From Embiotoca jacksoni (taxonomy: Eukaryota > Chordata > Actinopteri > Embiotocidae): a DNA stretch of 64,000 bases. Below are positions 49,336 through 63,049 of this stretch, piece after piece (positions within the stretch are counted from its first letter, which is position 1; the number at the start of each line of letters is the position of its first letter). The position numbers were made by a program, and so were the translations under genes. The stretch is taken from NCBI GenBank assembly GCA_022577435.1, contig JAKOON010000027.1, forward strand, positions 4,227,820 through 4,291,819. The letters run 5' to 3'. The notes below the pieces were generated by a model, which did no database searches, was not told the DNA's origin, and was given only the letters and a program-made list of their open reading frames with translations.

Positions 49336-52300
49336 TGAAGTTAAAACCCAGTGATTTTATCTGAAGGACCGGGGTGGGCCGCCCGAGTAGAGCCTGTGGG
49401 AAAAGCTGGGGGAAATGGATATCGGTGAAAGATGTAAGAGATATACAATCAATATGAGAAAGAGACATTCAAAGAAAAACATAGCCAACCGAAATCTAAA
49501 AGTAGGCCACGATCGGAGAAAGAGCGCTTTCAGGGAAGCAGCAGAAGAAGCGCTGAAGGCTGCGCTGTTACAGCAAGAGCAACAGATGTGTTTTAAATTA
49601 GCCCTGCCCGAGGAATGCAGTCTGTTAAAGGGGCCAGAGATGGTGACCCCTCGGCCTTGCAACCTGATCCCCCGTGGCACAAGCATCTCTTTTGTGGTCT
49701 CTCTTGCTCTCGCAGTAACACCCCCCTCCACCCACTCACCCCTCCACTTCCAACCTCATCACAATGAGCTCGCCGGGGTTCTCCAGACCACTCCAATCAG
49801 ACCAGAATAGCGAGTGGCTGGAACGTGTCGGCTCTTTCGCTCCCCGAAAGGCTCAGTAAAAGCTAGCTCAGCTCCCCAGTGCTTCGAGCTCTGTTCTCCG
49901 GTTCACCCGTCATTAGCCTCGGCCCGGCATTCAGCTAATGATCACCATTTTCCTTTTTCTTCCTTCAACTCGAGTACAGCAGTTGCTCTCCTTTGTCTCT
50001 TTTGCGCTGGTAGAACCCGCCCGCCTGTAACATTCAAATTGCATCGCACGCATACATCATCTCAACCTCTCACTCCTTCAAACCCCTTGACCTTTTTAAC
50101 AGACCGAGGATAGTTTTATTTTTATTTCTTATTTCCTGCATGAGCCAATCATATTGTTCTCCACATCTCTTGTCTGTTCATTCACCACATAGCTTTTGGT
50201 CTTTTCTTCTCATACAGAGGCAGACATTCTTCATCAGTCATGCAGCTGTCTCCTGTCCTTGTGTTTTGCACCTGTTCTTGTCCCCGGGGTCTCCTCTGTT
50301 GCCCCGTCATGATCTCATCTCCCTAAAGGTTGAAGCTAAGCTGCGGTTCTGTCTGCGTTCTGTCTCGCTGTCTGTACTCCGGGGGTTCGGCAGCCACATC
50401 CCACATCGGCTTTTTTTTTTTTTTTTTTTACCAACTCATGGTGGATATTAACTGCTAATTAAATTTTCATTTCAGATTTGATAATTTGCTCTTAATGAGC
50501 ATTTTAAGGATGCGGCAACACTCGAGCATTTCAGTTGAGACTGCCTGACACGCACAAACACGCACACATTTCTGCGCCTCCTCCGGATGACAGGATGTGT
50601 GTTGTTGCTCCATATTAGCATAACGGTCATTTACATAGGGCAGAACTTTTGCAGGTAATTCAATCTATATGTAAAACACTGTTGCTAGTGAGGCGGGGGG
50701 GGGGGCGGGGGGGGGAGGGAGGGGGAGGGCAGTGACAGCTCAGCTAACCCACTCTACCCGGAGCACCTGTCCTGCTATAATTATAGCCTGCGATCCGGAG
50801 CCATGTTTAGAAACCAAAAGTCAAACTTCCATACGATGACAATGCAGCGATCTTCTGGTATGTTGTGGAATATTTGTTTCTTTTTTAAAAAAAAAAACCC
50901 TGGCTACCGGGTTACCTTCGGACATCAGAAAACATGCAGAGCCTTCTTTAATGACCATTATGATGCATAATCCATGCAGATCTATTTCATGATTTCGGTA
51001 AAAAAAAAAAAAAAAATTTAAAAATGGAATTGCGGTGTCGAGTTTGAGATTACGTCCCGACCCGTGTAATATGCTATAAAAAGGCAACACACGATAAATT
51101 GGCAGCGGACGTCCGCCGTACAAATATCCCTCATTGTCCCGTGCGAACGCAGATACGCAGGCGCGTGCCGTTTTTAGCCATCGCGCTTTTTTATTTGTAT
51201 TTTTTTTTTTGTATTTTTTACTTATCGTTTGCCAATCACACTATCTTCTCCTAACACTGCAGCCACAGCTGATCCGTCACGCGTGCACGCCGTCGCCATA
51301 ATGTTATCATCATAATAAGCCTCTATTCATCCATGAATGACAGCGGACTCGATTCGAATCGACTGACTCATTCTGATTTGCCAAATCCACGCGCTTCCAC
51401 CAAACAGAAGAGGCTCAGCCTTTTAGAGAGCGTCGCTTTTTCTTTTTTTTTTTTGTTGAGTGCTCCTTTTATTCCATTTACAGTCCATTGTTTTATTTTC
51501 CACCCTTCAATATTTTTTTTTTTTCTTCCCCATATTTGCCGTCATCTCCTTCCTCTTCCACTTCCTCTTAATGAATAATTCATAGAGTCATACATAATTT
51601 AGGGGAAGCAGCCAGAGATTTACACAGCTCTTTGTGTCACTGAGTTTTGTTTGGTGGCATATTCAATAATTGTTTAATATATCAAATTGACTGGGAGTTG
51701 GGAGCCGGGGCCCGTGTGTGCAGTAGTGCCTGATATGTCTGATTATGGCAGAGGGGTGAGCGCCACATACTTTCCGGCAGCGGCAGACTCCACATCACTG
51801 TCAGGGGTGAACTTCCTACTCGCCTTCGACCGCCATAATTCTTCATCTTCTTGTGGGCTGATACGCTTTTTTGAATACTCTGCAGCATGAAGTCCACGCT
51901 AATGAACTGCGGATTCAGTTTATTGTTAGTCATTGTGTGTGTGATTCTGCGTTGACTTCACGTCTGCCTCGGATTAGCCCCGCTGTGGGGTGTTTGTCTG
52001 TTATAAATGTGCCTGAGAATGTGCTGTTTGGTTTATTATTTATCACATTTATCACAGCAGAACTCAAATCTAAGAAACACTGCTCACATTAATAAGTCTT
52101 AACATTTCACGGAGGACCCAGTTTGACATTTTGCTGGTTCACTCCTGTTCGGTAAAATTGAGGCTTTTAGTCAGCTTTATGATTTGCTTTTGCTTCGCTT
52201 TTATCGCTTATTTCAAAATGTTTCTGAATTTCAGCAGATGTGTGTCAATTTTTTTTTTTTTTTTATTGTGTCTAACATGTTTGGATTTTAAAATAAGCAT

Positions 52301-54769
52301 TATCTTTGCCATACAGCTTTTGTTTTCATTGTCTGAATAGCATTTGGTTTTCTGACTACGTGTCCAACAACAATACTATACAAAAAAAAAAAAAAAAAAA
52401 GAGCATTGCAATAAAGTCAGATCCTGCGGCCGCTTTACCTAACATCCAAACATCCATTGTTGTACCCCTCGGGTGTGTGTTTATGACTGAAGGGAATGTC
52501 TTTGCCAAGTCCTGTTTAATGAACTGCTTCTTCCTACCAGTTCCCTTGTTTCATAAAGCGACTAATCCGTTTGTGCCTTATGTGCTGCTTCTCCAGGGGA
52601 AGTCACGTATGTGGTGCTGATTTTTATTTTGATTATTCGCTGAGGGATTGTATAGTCAGTCCCTCCTCCTCATCGGGATACAGACACAGTTGTTTCACAA
52701 TTATATCAGAGCAGTAATTCAGACTGGTGTTGGGTCCACGTTGGCCTGAGATCACAAATAATGAACAGTATGTTAAAGTAATAGTAAGAAAAGTACAGTT
52801 CTATATTACATTCGGTGATTATACCACAGATCTTATATCCAGGTTCCTTTTATAACCTTTGAGCCTGAAAGCTGCGGTCCCACTCTTGGAAGTCAGCGCG
52901 GCCATGAAAACAGTTAACGAACCATTTTGTGTCCTTTTTGGGCAGCGAAAGCTCTTTTCACCACCTTTCTTTTTATTTTTTGGTCCTTGTTAGCTGATTG
53001 AAAAGCAAGAAGAGTTTACACTTTAATGTCCTGTGTACACGCAGAGGTAAATGTTTGATCTTGGGCCGCCACTGAAGAGCGAGCTGGAAAGTTTCTGTGG
53101 AAGCCGCTCGGTAACCGTGGCGATCTCAACAGAGCAGATCGCCCTGGCAGGAAGTCAGTCGAAGAAAATCCGCTCAACTTAAATATAATCAAATAAAACG
53201 CTGATGCGCAAAACTTCCGGCCGCAAAAACCGTTTCACTGCATCACCGTCTGTCCTCGCGGCCGTTCAATTTGGACAATAAATGCCTTCTCCTCCCGCTA
53301 TACACACTGTACGTGATATAGTTACGCAATAAATAGGATGATTCATGTGCGATGTGACGGATTCGTTTTCAGTGGAATATGTACGTAACCTTCGAGTTAA
53401 AGGAAAAGAAAAACGTGGATCAAAGCAATGTTTGATCATCACTTATATGCAGAAATGTATTAATGAATTAAAAGGCCATGAATGGCTCCTTGGCTGGCCT
53501 CTGCGTGGATTATTATTATTTTTTTAACCAGAAGTGACTGTAATGTGATTCGTTATTCAGATTTTATCATTAAAATATGATGTCATGTGATGTGTCTTTC
53601 ACGTCAGTGATAACCGTAGTCCTCCACTATTTTAGACCAAATTCGGTCTCAAATTGCTGGTGCTAATCACGGCGTGATGAAATCCTTTGACATTTTTGCA
53701 GAGTTCCTCTTCACTGTGCTGCGACGCTGCTTTGAGTCAAATGCAGAAAAATAAAATAAAATAAAAACTCGCACCAGATTTGTCATGATCTTCTCTACTG
53801 AAGAAAACGTCGCATGGTATGCGACTGTCAGCCGCCCTTCATGTGCCTCGCTACAGAGGGATTTATCTTCTTTCTTTTTTTTTTTTCCCTCTGGCTTTAT
53901 TTCTTGCAAAAAGGTGTCACTCAATATCTGCCATTGAGAATCAAAGTGAGAACACCCCGCTACAGGAAAATACCATCCGTCGCCTGTCACAAACCGCCTT
54001 CTCCAGCTTGTTACACAACGTTCAGCAAGCCGAGGCAGACGAGACCAGGCTCCTGGCGCCACTAGATAAATTGGACCCCGAGAGGGGCGCGGAACACTTG
54101 GCTGTGGAAAAAAAAACCAAAACAACAATTGGATATTTGGGGACGTCTGCTGCATCTTCGCTGTGTGCAGCCGGCGTTGGCAACATCTGAATGAGCGGGA
54201 CAGGTGGAGGGACGGAGAGCACAGATGTGGAGGGATCTTTCGAGCAGAAGAGGCAGCAGGTGTACAAATTGTGTAACTTAAAAAAAAAAAAAAACAAGAG
54301 ACGGAGAGAGAAAGGAATAACGTTTAGCTCCATTGTTATAGACGGAGAAAAAAATATTTTGTTTACCGTCGTTGAGTTAAAGAAAGAAAAAAAAAAAGAC
54401 GAAAACTCCGGCGGAATATAAAATTCTTGCACCTTGCAAAAAAAAACAAAAAACAAAAAAACAACCCTCCCACAAAAACAAATAAAAAAAACAAAAAAAC
54501 AACAACACATCTTTACCTCGACGCGGCAAAAGGAAAGATGAGAAACACCGAGTGGAATATGTCAGAATAAATGAGAGCAGCGGAAAAAAACAGAAGAAGG
54601 GAGGCAGGGAAGGAAGGTCTGAGAGGAGAGATCAAAGCAGCGTGAGGGACGGTGTCTGCATGCAGCCGTGGAAAAGAGCATCGGAGAGTGAGGAGTGATA
54701 AGTCCGTGACAGCTGCAGCATCATTAGTGTATTAGGATCAATCCTCGAGACTCTTGTTTGCAGTCTTGG

Positions 54770-55070
54770 GCCCGCGCGGGAGGCGCCGAGGTCATTTGTG
54801 CGACCGCGGCCGCGCAGCTGCTGCTGCTGCTGCTGCAGCAGCAACTTAAAGGCAGCCGGCCTTGCTTTTTTTTTTCCCCACACGTGTCGTCTCTGATCTT
54901 CCTCTCGCGACGCACCTCCGCGTCTCGGCGCCGCCGCCTCCCCCACGCCCTCGGTCCGACCCGGCCGTAGGCGACGGCGCTCCGCGAAGGTTGACGCGTT
55001 CTTCGGCTTTCATGCCCGTCGACGTCAGGAACGAGGAATTTCGAGACGAAGCCGTCTCGACCGCGAACCT
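54770..55070. promoter_or_regulatory. Intronic CpG island, possible alternative promoter
   Basis: I count about 32 CpG in the 166 bases 54904-55069, and upstream DNA at 54770-54815 includes a NotI site (GCGGCCGC) and more CpGs. A CTG/CAG repeat (54819-54843) and a short T run separate the two parts. No family-X repeat or exon is recognised. A CpG island 46 kb inside a receptor-type gene is a plausible start for a shorter transcript, an antisense or non-coding RNA, or another gene. Direction is not determinable. Confidence 0.4.
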
Positions 55071-55159
55071 GTTTCTTTTGTTTTTTTGTTTTTGTTTTTT
55101 TCAGTCCTCCACGACTCCACCCAGGTGGTTCTGCTCCACTGACGGCTCCGGCTCCCCCG

Positions 55160-55265
55160 CCGTCGTGGCTATTGGTTTATCAATTCCAGTCCAGCAGGCA
55201 GTAATTTGCCAGGGACTGTGGGTGTGTGATTAAAGATCCCCCGCCACCCTGAGCAGGCAGCTGGC
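55160..55265. promoter_or_regulatory. Candidate regulatory block beside the intronic CpG island
   Basis: The block holds CTATTGGTTTATCAATTCC (inverted CCAAT box), GCAGTAATTTGCCAGG and GATTAAAGATCCCC. Its position right after the CpG island fits either core promoter or proximal enhancer; this is inferred. Confidence 0.25.
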
Positions 55266-56483
55266 AACGCCGTGACAGCCAACGCGGGTGACAAAACGTA
55301 AGCACGCTGGCAGATTTACACAAGCGGAGACGCACAAAAGAACTTGTGGGATGGCTTACCGCTTGTTCCCGCGTTGCCGCAGATGCTCCGATCTGCTCGC
55401 GTGCACGGGTGTCGTCGCACCGACGTCTCCCTTCGATAAGGTCGATTCCTCTGGGAGCTCATTTGAAGCCATTTTTTTACGGGCTGTTGTCTCGGCAATT
55501 GTATGCAGATAATAATACAAATTCATGCTTGATTGATTGCTTCTGCCATACGTGGTAGTATGTTTAGGCCTCGCAAAAAAAAAAATCATTGTGAATATGC
55601 AGCCATCCCTGGTATACAGTCCCTTCCCACTCCACTGAGCACTCTGTTTGACTTTTCTATTCTGGGCCCTAAAACAATAATTGGAACAGTGCTCATGTCA
55701 AAGAGACGTCTCATCTATAACAGGCTCCCTGAGTTTTTAATTTAGCCTATGATTTTCTTATTGGGTCCTTCAATTAATCTGCATTTCCCCGTCTTCGGAG
55801 TTATCTTCATTTTCGCAGGGCTGCAACAGCACTGTCACATTAATAAGAGAAGAAAAGGCTCCGCGTGGAATGACTTCATACTTGCTGTCTTTCAAGAAGG
55901 GAAGAAGGGGCAAGAACCCGAGACGGTGGGCGACCAAAGCCGAGTTTGCCGTGTCATTTCCCAAACGAGGCCTTTGGCCGCCGTGTTTAGCTGAGAGAAC
56001 GGAGCATTGTGGCATAAACGATCTCATCGGCTCCCTTGTTTCAGAAGGTGATTGTTTAACCTGCTGAACCTAATTATGATGCATTAGACTGTTATTATTG
56101 CACATGACAGCACATCGTCTGCGTGCTTTATATGAGTCCTATGTGGGTGTCTTCTTGGAGACATTTATATTGTCACTGTATCATTTATAGCCCTTTTTTT
56201 TTTTTTTTTTTTTTTTTCCAGTACAGCCTTTATTCCACTGGACTCTTTCCACTTTTCTGGATTTAGTTTTCCACGGGAAATAATACCCCCTCAGTGCAGC
56301 ATTAAAAATGAACACGAAACTACCACGACGTCATCTTCATCGTTGGCCGGGCTGCGCCGACTGTCGCTCTCAGCTTCAGTTTCCTTTGCTGTGAATGCAG
56401 TCTGGGAACGCGGCTCGTATGAGCAACTGCACAGCCGCTGCGAAGGGCGGACGGATCAGCGACCGGTGTCGGTGGTTAACAGT

Positions 56484-56680
56484 AAAAAGAAAACTAATAG
56501 GAAGGAGCGACTTTAGCTCGCAAAACCGAGATAACCCGTGGAGAAATTTTGTTTTGAGAATTTTATGAGACAAGTTGAGTTGGAGTCCACGGAGCCGGAG
56601 GCTTTTTGGAGCCGACCTCTAGCGGCGCTCGGTGGTACCGCAGCTTAAGGCGCTTCCACATCGGCCTCATTTTTCACGCA
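56484..56680 (+). repeat. Interspersed repeat family X, copy F (3' half)
   Basis: It matches copy B from GAAGGAGCGACTTTAGC through ACCCGTGGAGAAATT, GGAGCCGGAGGCTTTTTGGA and CTCTAGCGGC to CGGCCTCATTTTTCA. The terminal TATATACAGTC is missing. Confidence 0.75.
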
Positions 56681-56967
56681 GTGAATTTGGGTTCTGGTTC
56701 GCACCAGGCGACAGCAACGTGACACACACCAACAAACAACGGAGCTGATGCCGTTTTTGGTATTTCTATTTTTTCCCCTGTACATACTGCACAATACTTT
56801 TTCAACATATTTAAACTCTGCTGTGTCGATGCGTTTATTAGAAGTGGTGAAGCGGGAGACTCGACTTGTTGGACGAACACAAATGTTACTTGTAGGTGAC
56901 TCATGCAGTTTCCCACGGGCACATCTGAATCATTGTAATGGCTTGAACAGCGGCTGGGTCAGTGTCT

Positions 56968-56968
<1 letters not shown>

Positions 56969-57034
<66 letters not shown>
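56969..57034. repeat. (GT)n microsatellite
   Basis: About 33 uninterrupted units. Confidence 0.97.
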
Positions 57035-57036
<2 letters not shown>

Positions 57037-57336
57037 AAAAAAAAAGGCAATCCCTGCTTTTCTCCTCATCTCTCCAGCAGACATGTACGACTCGCCATCC
57101 GTCTCTAATTGCCTCTACCTCACTCTTCATTTGTGTTTCTGTCGTAAAAAGAAACATTGAGACTCGACCACTGGGGATCCATAACCGTTTTCCAGACTAT
57201 ATGCTTTTTATTGCCATATTTAGAGCCTTCATAAATATAGAGCAAAGCATTTGGGAAAAGGGAACTACTGAAGAATCACAGCCGAGACACCTGCTGGTAT
57301 TTCTGTAGATAATCAGGCAGACAGACCGGTGGAATG

Positions 57337-57366
57337 TCAGTCAGTCAGTCAGTCAGTCAGTCAGTC
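57337..57366. repeat. (TCAG)n tetranucleotide repeat
   Basis: Seven and a half perfect TCAG units. Confidence 0.95.
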
Positions 57367-57540
57367 GGGCGAGTCGGCAGACACGCAAAAATACATGAAA
57401 CTGGAGTGATGGCCCAAAAAAAAAAACGGCGTCAAGGAATATTAGCAACATCACTCACTACGGCTGCGGATTAGATTGCACATTAAAAGTCTCACAAGAA
57501 CACTGAAAACGTTTCGTACCAGAACAAAACAAATCTCTCC

Positions 57541-57542
<2 letters not shown>

Positions 57543-57579
<37 letters not shown>
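57543..57579. repeat. (GT)n microsatellite
   Basis: About 18 uninterrupted units. Confidence 0.96.
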
Positions 57580-57580
<1 letters not shown>

Positions 57581-57729
57581 CAATAGAAACACATTGTATC
57601 CTGCTGCTGAAACACACACAAACCTTTTCACATACACACATTCTGCCTCCTTTTGTCCTCCTTGTATTTTCCAGCTCAGCTGTGCTTCAACTCTTGCCGC
57701 TTATGCACAGCCAGGTTTATACTTACGAA

Positions 57730-57787
57730 CACGCACACACACACACACACACACATGCACGCGCGCACGCACACACACGCGCACACA
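57730..57787. repeat. (CA)n/(CG)n compound microsatellite
   Basis: CA units are interrupted by ATGCACGCGCGCACG. With the GT tract 150 bases upstream it gives two opposite-sense alternating tracts that could pair. Confidence 0.92.
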
Positions 57788-59070
57788 GGCATACGCCTCC
57801 AGATTGTTTAGCATACACCAGGCGTTCGCTGATTGTTCTCCGAGAGTCACAAGTTCAACAAGTTCCATCCCTGATAGACTCAACACGGAGAGGGTGGAGG
57901 ACGAACGTACGCCGACGTTCACCCTCGCACACGTACGCAAAAGTCCTCTCGCTTACCCACGTATGCAGAGGTGCGCTCGCATCAGTCGCGCTTTTTTTTT
58001 TTTTTTTCTCCCCCCCCACCCCGCCCCCCTTCCAAACAGAGAGAACATAAATTCGTCACAACAAAGCAGGCATTTACCGCCGCTGTTGTCTGACCCCAGT
58101 AACAAGGTATCCAATAAAACATTTATACACCCTCCCGCCTGGTGCGCTGTGCACAAAGTCCACACTTCCAGCCAGTCTGCTGAATATTGTAATGCTCCAT
58201 AAGGAAAATGGCTGAATCTAGTTTATTACACAAGACAGTGAAAGTATTCTGCATTATTTATGATACTGAATTATTTCCATATTTATACTTTGCCGAAATT
58301 TAGCTACGCTTCAACACTGGCATAAATACACGAGACGAATATGTACCATGCAGCTCTATACAAATTAGAGGTTAGTAATGTTTTGTAGTTGGAATGGTGA
58401 AAAGTAACACACATTCACTAGATTGTACAAAATTTGAGTTAGTGTGTTTAGTGATTGTTTTTTTTGAACAAACAAATGACCACAAGTATTTGTTCATCTA
58501 CTTTTTGTTTCAGCGTATAACTCCTCTTAAATGTGCATCTTTTGTCTGATTGACTTTTTATTCAAAATTCCGACCATTTCAATTTTAAAAGAAATTAAAT
58601 TTGATTTGTGATGTCTTTGTTGGCCGATGAGATCTGTGAGTGAGAGAGTTTTAAGGAAGTGCTAGCCGAGTCACTGCTTTAAAACTATAATTTAATAAAG
58701 GAAGATATGGTCGCATACAATTTATGCCCGGTGCCAACCTTCAGCGGAGACACCAGGAGTAATGTGCCCTTTAAATACCGAAGGGGAAACAAAGTGTGGC
58801 GAAAGGGCGCACAGTGTGTTTGATGTTCACGCCAGACTGGAGTTTATGTCCGTTCTCAGACTCTTTTCTTTCACACCGACAGTAGTTTTTAACTAACCAA
58901 ACTTTACCTCACTGCACATTAAAGTTGCCAGATGTCGGCCCCATGCTGAATCAACATTTTGTTTGTTGCAGGTTGGGTAAAAGAAAGAACTAGCGGGTGT
59001 TGATTTTTTTTCACCTTTTTGATTGTTTCTTTTTCGTCATTCCTGAGTTGAGTAACATGATAACAAATCA

Positions 59071-59095
59071 GAGAGAGAGAGAGAGAGAGAGAGAG
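59071..59095. repeat. (GA)n microsatellite
   Basis: Twelve and a half GA units. Confidence 0.95.
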
Positions 59096-61649
59096 TCTTC
59101 GGCAGGTTAAAAGCAAATCTGACATTTAGAAAGATAATCAGCGTTGTTGTCGTAGTTTTGGCTCGATGATTTGTACCTTTCATGCAGCGCTGCTCTGGCT
59201 TCGAGCTCTTTAACTGATCGTGAGTATCTCTCCACGTCAAGATCAGCGTGATGGCGTCTTCGCTAATTTTCACTCAGCCAGACGGCGGATGAACACTGTG
59301 AGGCAGGATGTGGGGGGGGGGGGGACCCACAAAACCACAAAACCCAAAAAACAGAACGGGTGAGGAAAGTAAAACAGATGGCTTTTAACACGAGTCCATT
59401 TCAAAAGTTTCTATCCTTGTGCAGGCAACACAGAGAAATAATAGATCGTGTGTGTGTTGGACTATTAACAGGAAGTCTCATCTCTTCTCGCTGTCAGAGG
59501 CAGTCAAGCAAAGTTACGCTACACCTCGCAGCTCACAAATTCTTCCACACTCCCACGTGGTCTTCCTGTCTTCATTATTAGAAAAGCTTTACACAAACAT
59601 TTTTGGTTTGATTTTTTTTTTTTAGTATAAATGAGTCACAGGTCTCTTAATACAGATGATGCATAGCATTGCATAATACCAGAACGGTGGATTGATCGTT
59701 TGATTGCTCTTACCTGCAATGTGCGAAATAATGAGCTTAATAAACTAACTTTTACTTCAAAGCTCCAAGGGGCCGTGAGTTATTGGCACCTGCCCTTGCT
59801 TTTTATCTAATCCTATTTATTTATCTCTGTATTGTGTCACACTTTCGTTTTCATCTACTTTGTGTCCTTGCCACCCGACCGTCCAATGCCCTGTTTGGTC
59901 TCTCCCCATCTCCTATTCACTCAATTTGCTAAGAATTCCCTCTTTATTAAACATCAGAAACGTCATCCGTTATTAACGATGCCGTTAATGAAAGAAGATT
60001 GGCGGCAAAAGATCCCACCAATTAATTCCCTGCAATTCAGTTTTGAAGAAAAAAATTCTCCCCGGAAGAGTGTTTTGCTCAAACTCCCCCCACTGTGCTG
60101 TGTTTTTTTTTGGATCCATATGCTGAAAGCCTGATATCCTTGTGGGGTTTTGACTTGAGGCAATCATGTACGAAAGGTATGCAGGGTAGAAATTCAAATT
60201 CAAATTACAGTTGTCTTTATATTGGTATGCGTATATCCCTTGGCTAAATCATTTAGAGTAACATCAGTTATTCTTGTGGTAAGGTTAACATGTATAGTTT
60301 ATTTCTCCCTCATACATAAATTCAAGATTTTACATCTGTTCTGGAGTCTTTACACTTCAAGGAGCTTCAAGATATATATTTTTTTCTTCTCTTGCCGGTT
60401 ATAAAGTGAAAAAGCCACAACATCACTTACTTTATTGTTGTGTGTGAAGTTCAGGGCGAACAGAACGATAATTCAAACTTGTGGAAACTCTTCCCTCCAT
60501 CCTCACTCTCTCTCAAATCCAAACACTTCAGTCAAACATTAGACAGACACCAATAAAATCAGGAGAAGTTGTTTTCTTTTGTTGTAGAGAAGCAATACCT
60601 TTTTTGGATGTTGGATTCAGGGGATTCCATTGGCAGAAATGGCTTATAATGTTCTGCGGAATTTATCTTTTCATTAGTGTATAATCACCTGAAACTAAAA
60701 TCATGAGTTCATTGGAAGGAGAGGATGAGGCGATGGGAAGTGCCCCCCCCCCCCTCGTACATACCGGACTTCTATGAAGCTTTGGAATCTAATAGCGTGA
60801 TATTCATCAGCTGATGGTATTTGTTCGACTGTCGTTGAATATTTTTCAATTGCCATTTAAAAAAAAAAAAAAATTGTTTTCTTAAATTCTGCCTCCATTT
60901 GACGCTTCTTTGCTCAAATCAAATATAATACAAATAGCAGCATTTACCAGTTTCCCAATAAAGATCACGCGTTAGCTGACGAAAGAATTCACGCCAAATT
61001 TGGACGTTTTATACTTCATGCTGCTTACCCACTTCGATCCTCACTCCAAAAAGCGCAGAAAGTCCACCAGTCATTCAAGCAAACTGGATTTTTTTTTTTT
61101 TTTTTTTTGGAAAGATAAACTCGGCAAAATGAGTCATTGTTGGCGAAAAGCTTGCACGGCTTTGCCGGAGTTTTTCCCCGCACTGTGTTTTCGCTGCAGC
61201 TGTGAAGACGAACGACGCGGAATGATTCGCTGCGCTTAACAATCCACAGGTATTTCCAAACGTCAAACCACAGATTCACCGGTGAGGCCCAAATTAGCTG
61301 CGGAAGCGCAGAGCGCTGAAGCCATCTGTGTCTCTCTTGAGTGGTGTTTTATTGACAAAATCGCTTTCTGGCAAATTGTGGATAACTGGCGTGTTTTTCT
61401 TTTGGGGTTTTTTTTTTTGGGGGGGGGGGGGGGTTTGTTGGTTGGTTTTGAGTGTTTTTCTCAGATGCCAGTGTATCAGGACACAACCCATTAAATTTAG
61501 CAGAAACACAAAAACACTTAGCCACCGGTTCACGGTCCCTCCTTCACGCCGCATGTCTGTTCTTTTTTTGTTCCATTCGTCCCAGCAGTGTGCTGTTTTC
61601 TTGCGAGTGGCTCCTTAAATCATCACACGTGGAGAGAAAAGAATGGACA

Positions 61650-61760
61650 GACCCACTGAGAGTCTAATTAACCCTCATTAAAGGATAAAAATGGTAATAG
61701 AAAACTGAGTTGCTGTGCCAAGTTGGCTGGAGCTGCTACATGCCACTGCGTCTTTATTTG
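61650..61760. promoter_or_regulatory. Candidate conserved non-coding element
   Basis: The block GAGTCTAATTAACCCTCATT, AGGATAAAAATGGTAATAG and GCCAAGTTGGCTGGAGC is unique and repeat-free. TTGGC half-sites (NFI-type) form a palindrome. Function is inferred. Confidence 0.25.
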
Positions 61761-62985
61761 ATTTCTTTTATTCTTTCCCGATGAAGGATTTCTCAAATGT
61801 GAAGTTGGGGAGCTCAGTTCTGTTGAAAAAAAAAGCAACAAAAAAAAAAGAAAAAAAAATCTAGCATTCAAGTGACTGTGTGTTTGTTGTATTCCTTTTT
61901 TTCACGATTAAGCTGACAATTCTTTAAAGTAATGGATTTCTTTGGCTGGTCTCCACAATGGCAAGAACATAGTACAATATGCCCATTGTACTTTTCACAG
62001 AACTCGAAGGTGAAATTGTTAAAGTACTTTTTCTTTCTCCAAGAAACAGTCCAACACCCAAAGATCTGCAGGTTATAATGCTTTAAAAGGGAGATAACGG
62101 AACAAGATGAGCTGGATGAGCTTGATGAATGACTTGAACTATTAAAGTCTCTCAGCTCTTTCAGTAAAACATAAAATAAGCTTTTAAGGGACTCATTATT
62201 TAGGTGAAATGAGATTGATTAATCTTCTGTAAATCAGCACATTTATTACTGGACCTTGCAGTTCAACGCTGGTGTTTTTAATGTTTATGTACACCATTCC
62301 TGCTGCACGTAGCATCAGTTGTACTTCTGTGACGAAGCCGACGGCGTTGCTTGTGGAGGATCTGGCAGCCTCATTAAGTTTTGTTGTTGTTGTTTTTTGG
62401 GGGGTGGGTGGGAGTAAGAGGGGAGTCCCCGGTACGATAGCGTCCACGCCTGTGATTCATAGAGCCTGTTCTCTCCTTTGCTCTTCATCCTATCTGGCGT
62501 GTAGGTGGCAGATTATAGGGCACACTAATGAATGTCACTCTGAATGAATGACCGCTGCTGCCAATTGTAGCGCCGCCACCCTGCGGGCCTATCTCCCCTC
62601 GCTGATGATTAAATACCGTACACTTACTCCTTCTCGTTCCCTCGTGGCCGCACTTCTGCCTAAACCTTCTCCATTCTTTCAAACTAGCTCGTTACCGTCC
62701 CAGATGAGAGGGAGAACTGGAAATAGTAGCCCTATCCCTCTCTCTGGATGGATGGGTGCGTGTTTTTGATTGTTTGCTCGTAGCGGGCTCAAGGCGGTGC
62801 TGAGGAACGGCATAATGGTGTTCTCAGAGGTTTGACAAGGTGGATCTAGCTGCTACATTGTGCTTATTACGGATTGGGGCTGCTGGAGGAAAATGCGATT
62901 TCCTGACTGAAGCGTGGGGAGGGTGGGTTTGAAAATTTGATGTCTACAGACCATTGGGTATTTCTCTGAGTGTGTGGGTGACTTA

Positions 62986-63027
<42 letters not shown>

Positions 63028-63049
63028 ACGTGTGTGTGTGTGTGCGTGT
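62986..63049. repeat. (GT)n microsatellite, interrupted
   Basis: About 30 GT units with CGT and CACG interruptions. Confidence 0.95.

Noticed and set aside
57543..58202. 219-codon frame near 57.5 kb
   Set aside because: It starts in a GT repeat and passes through CA and T repeats; the translation is low-complexity.
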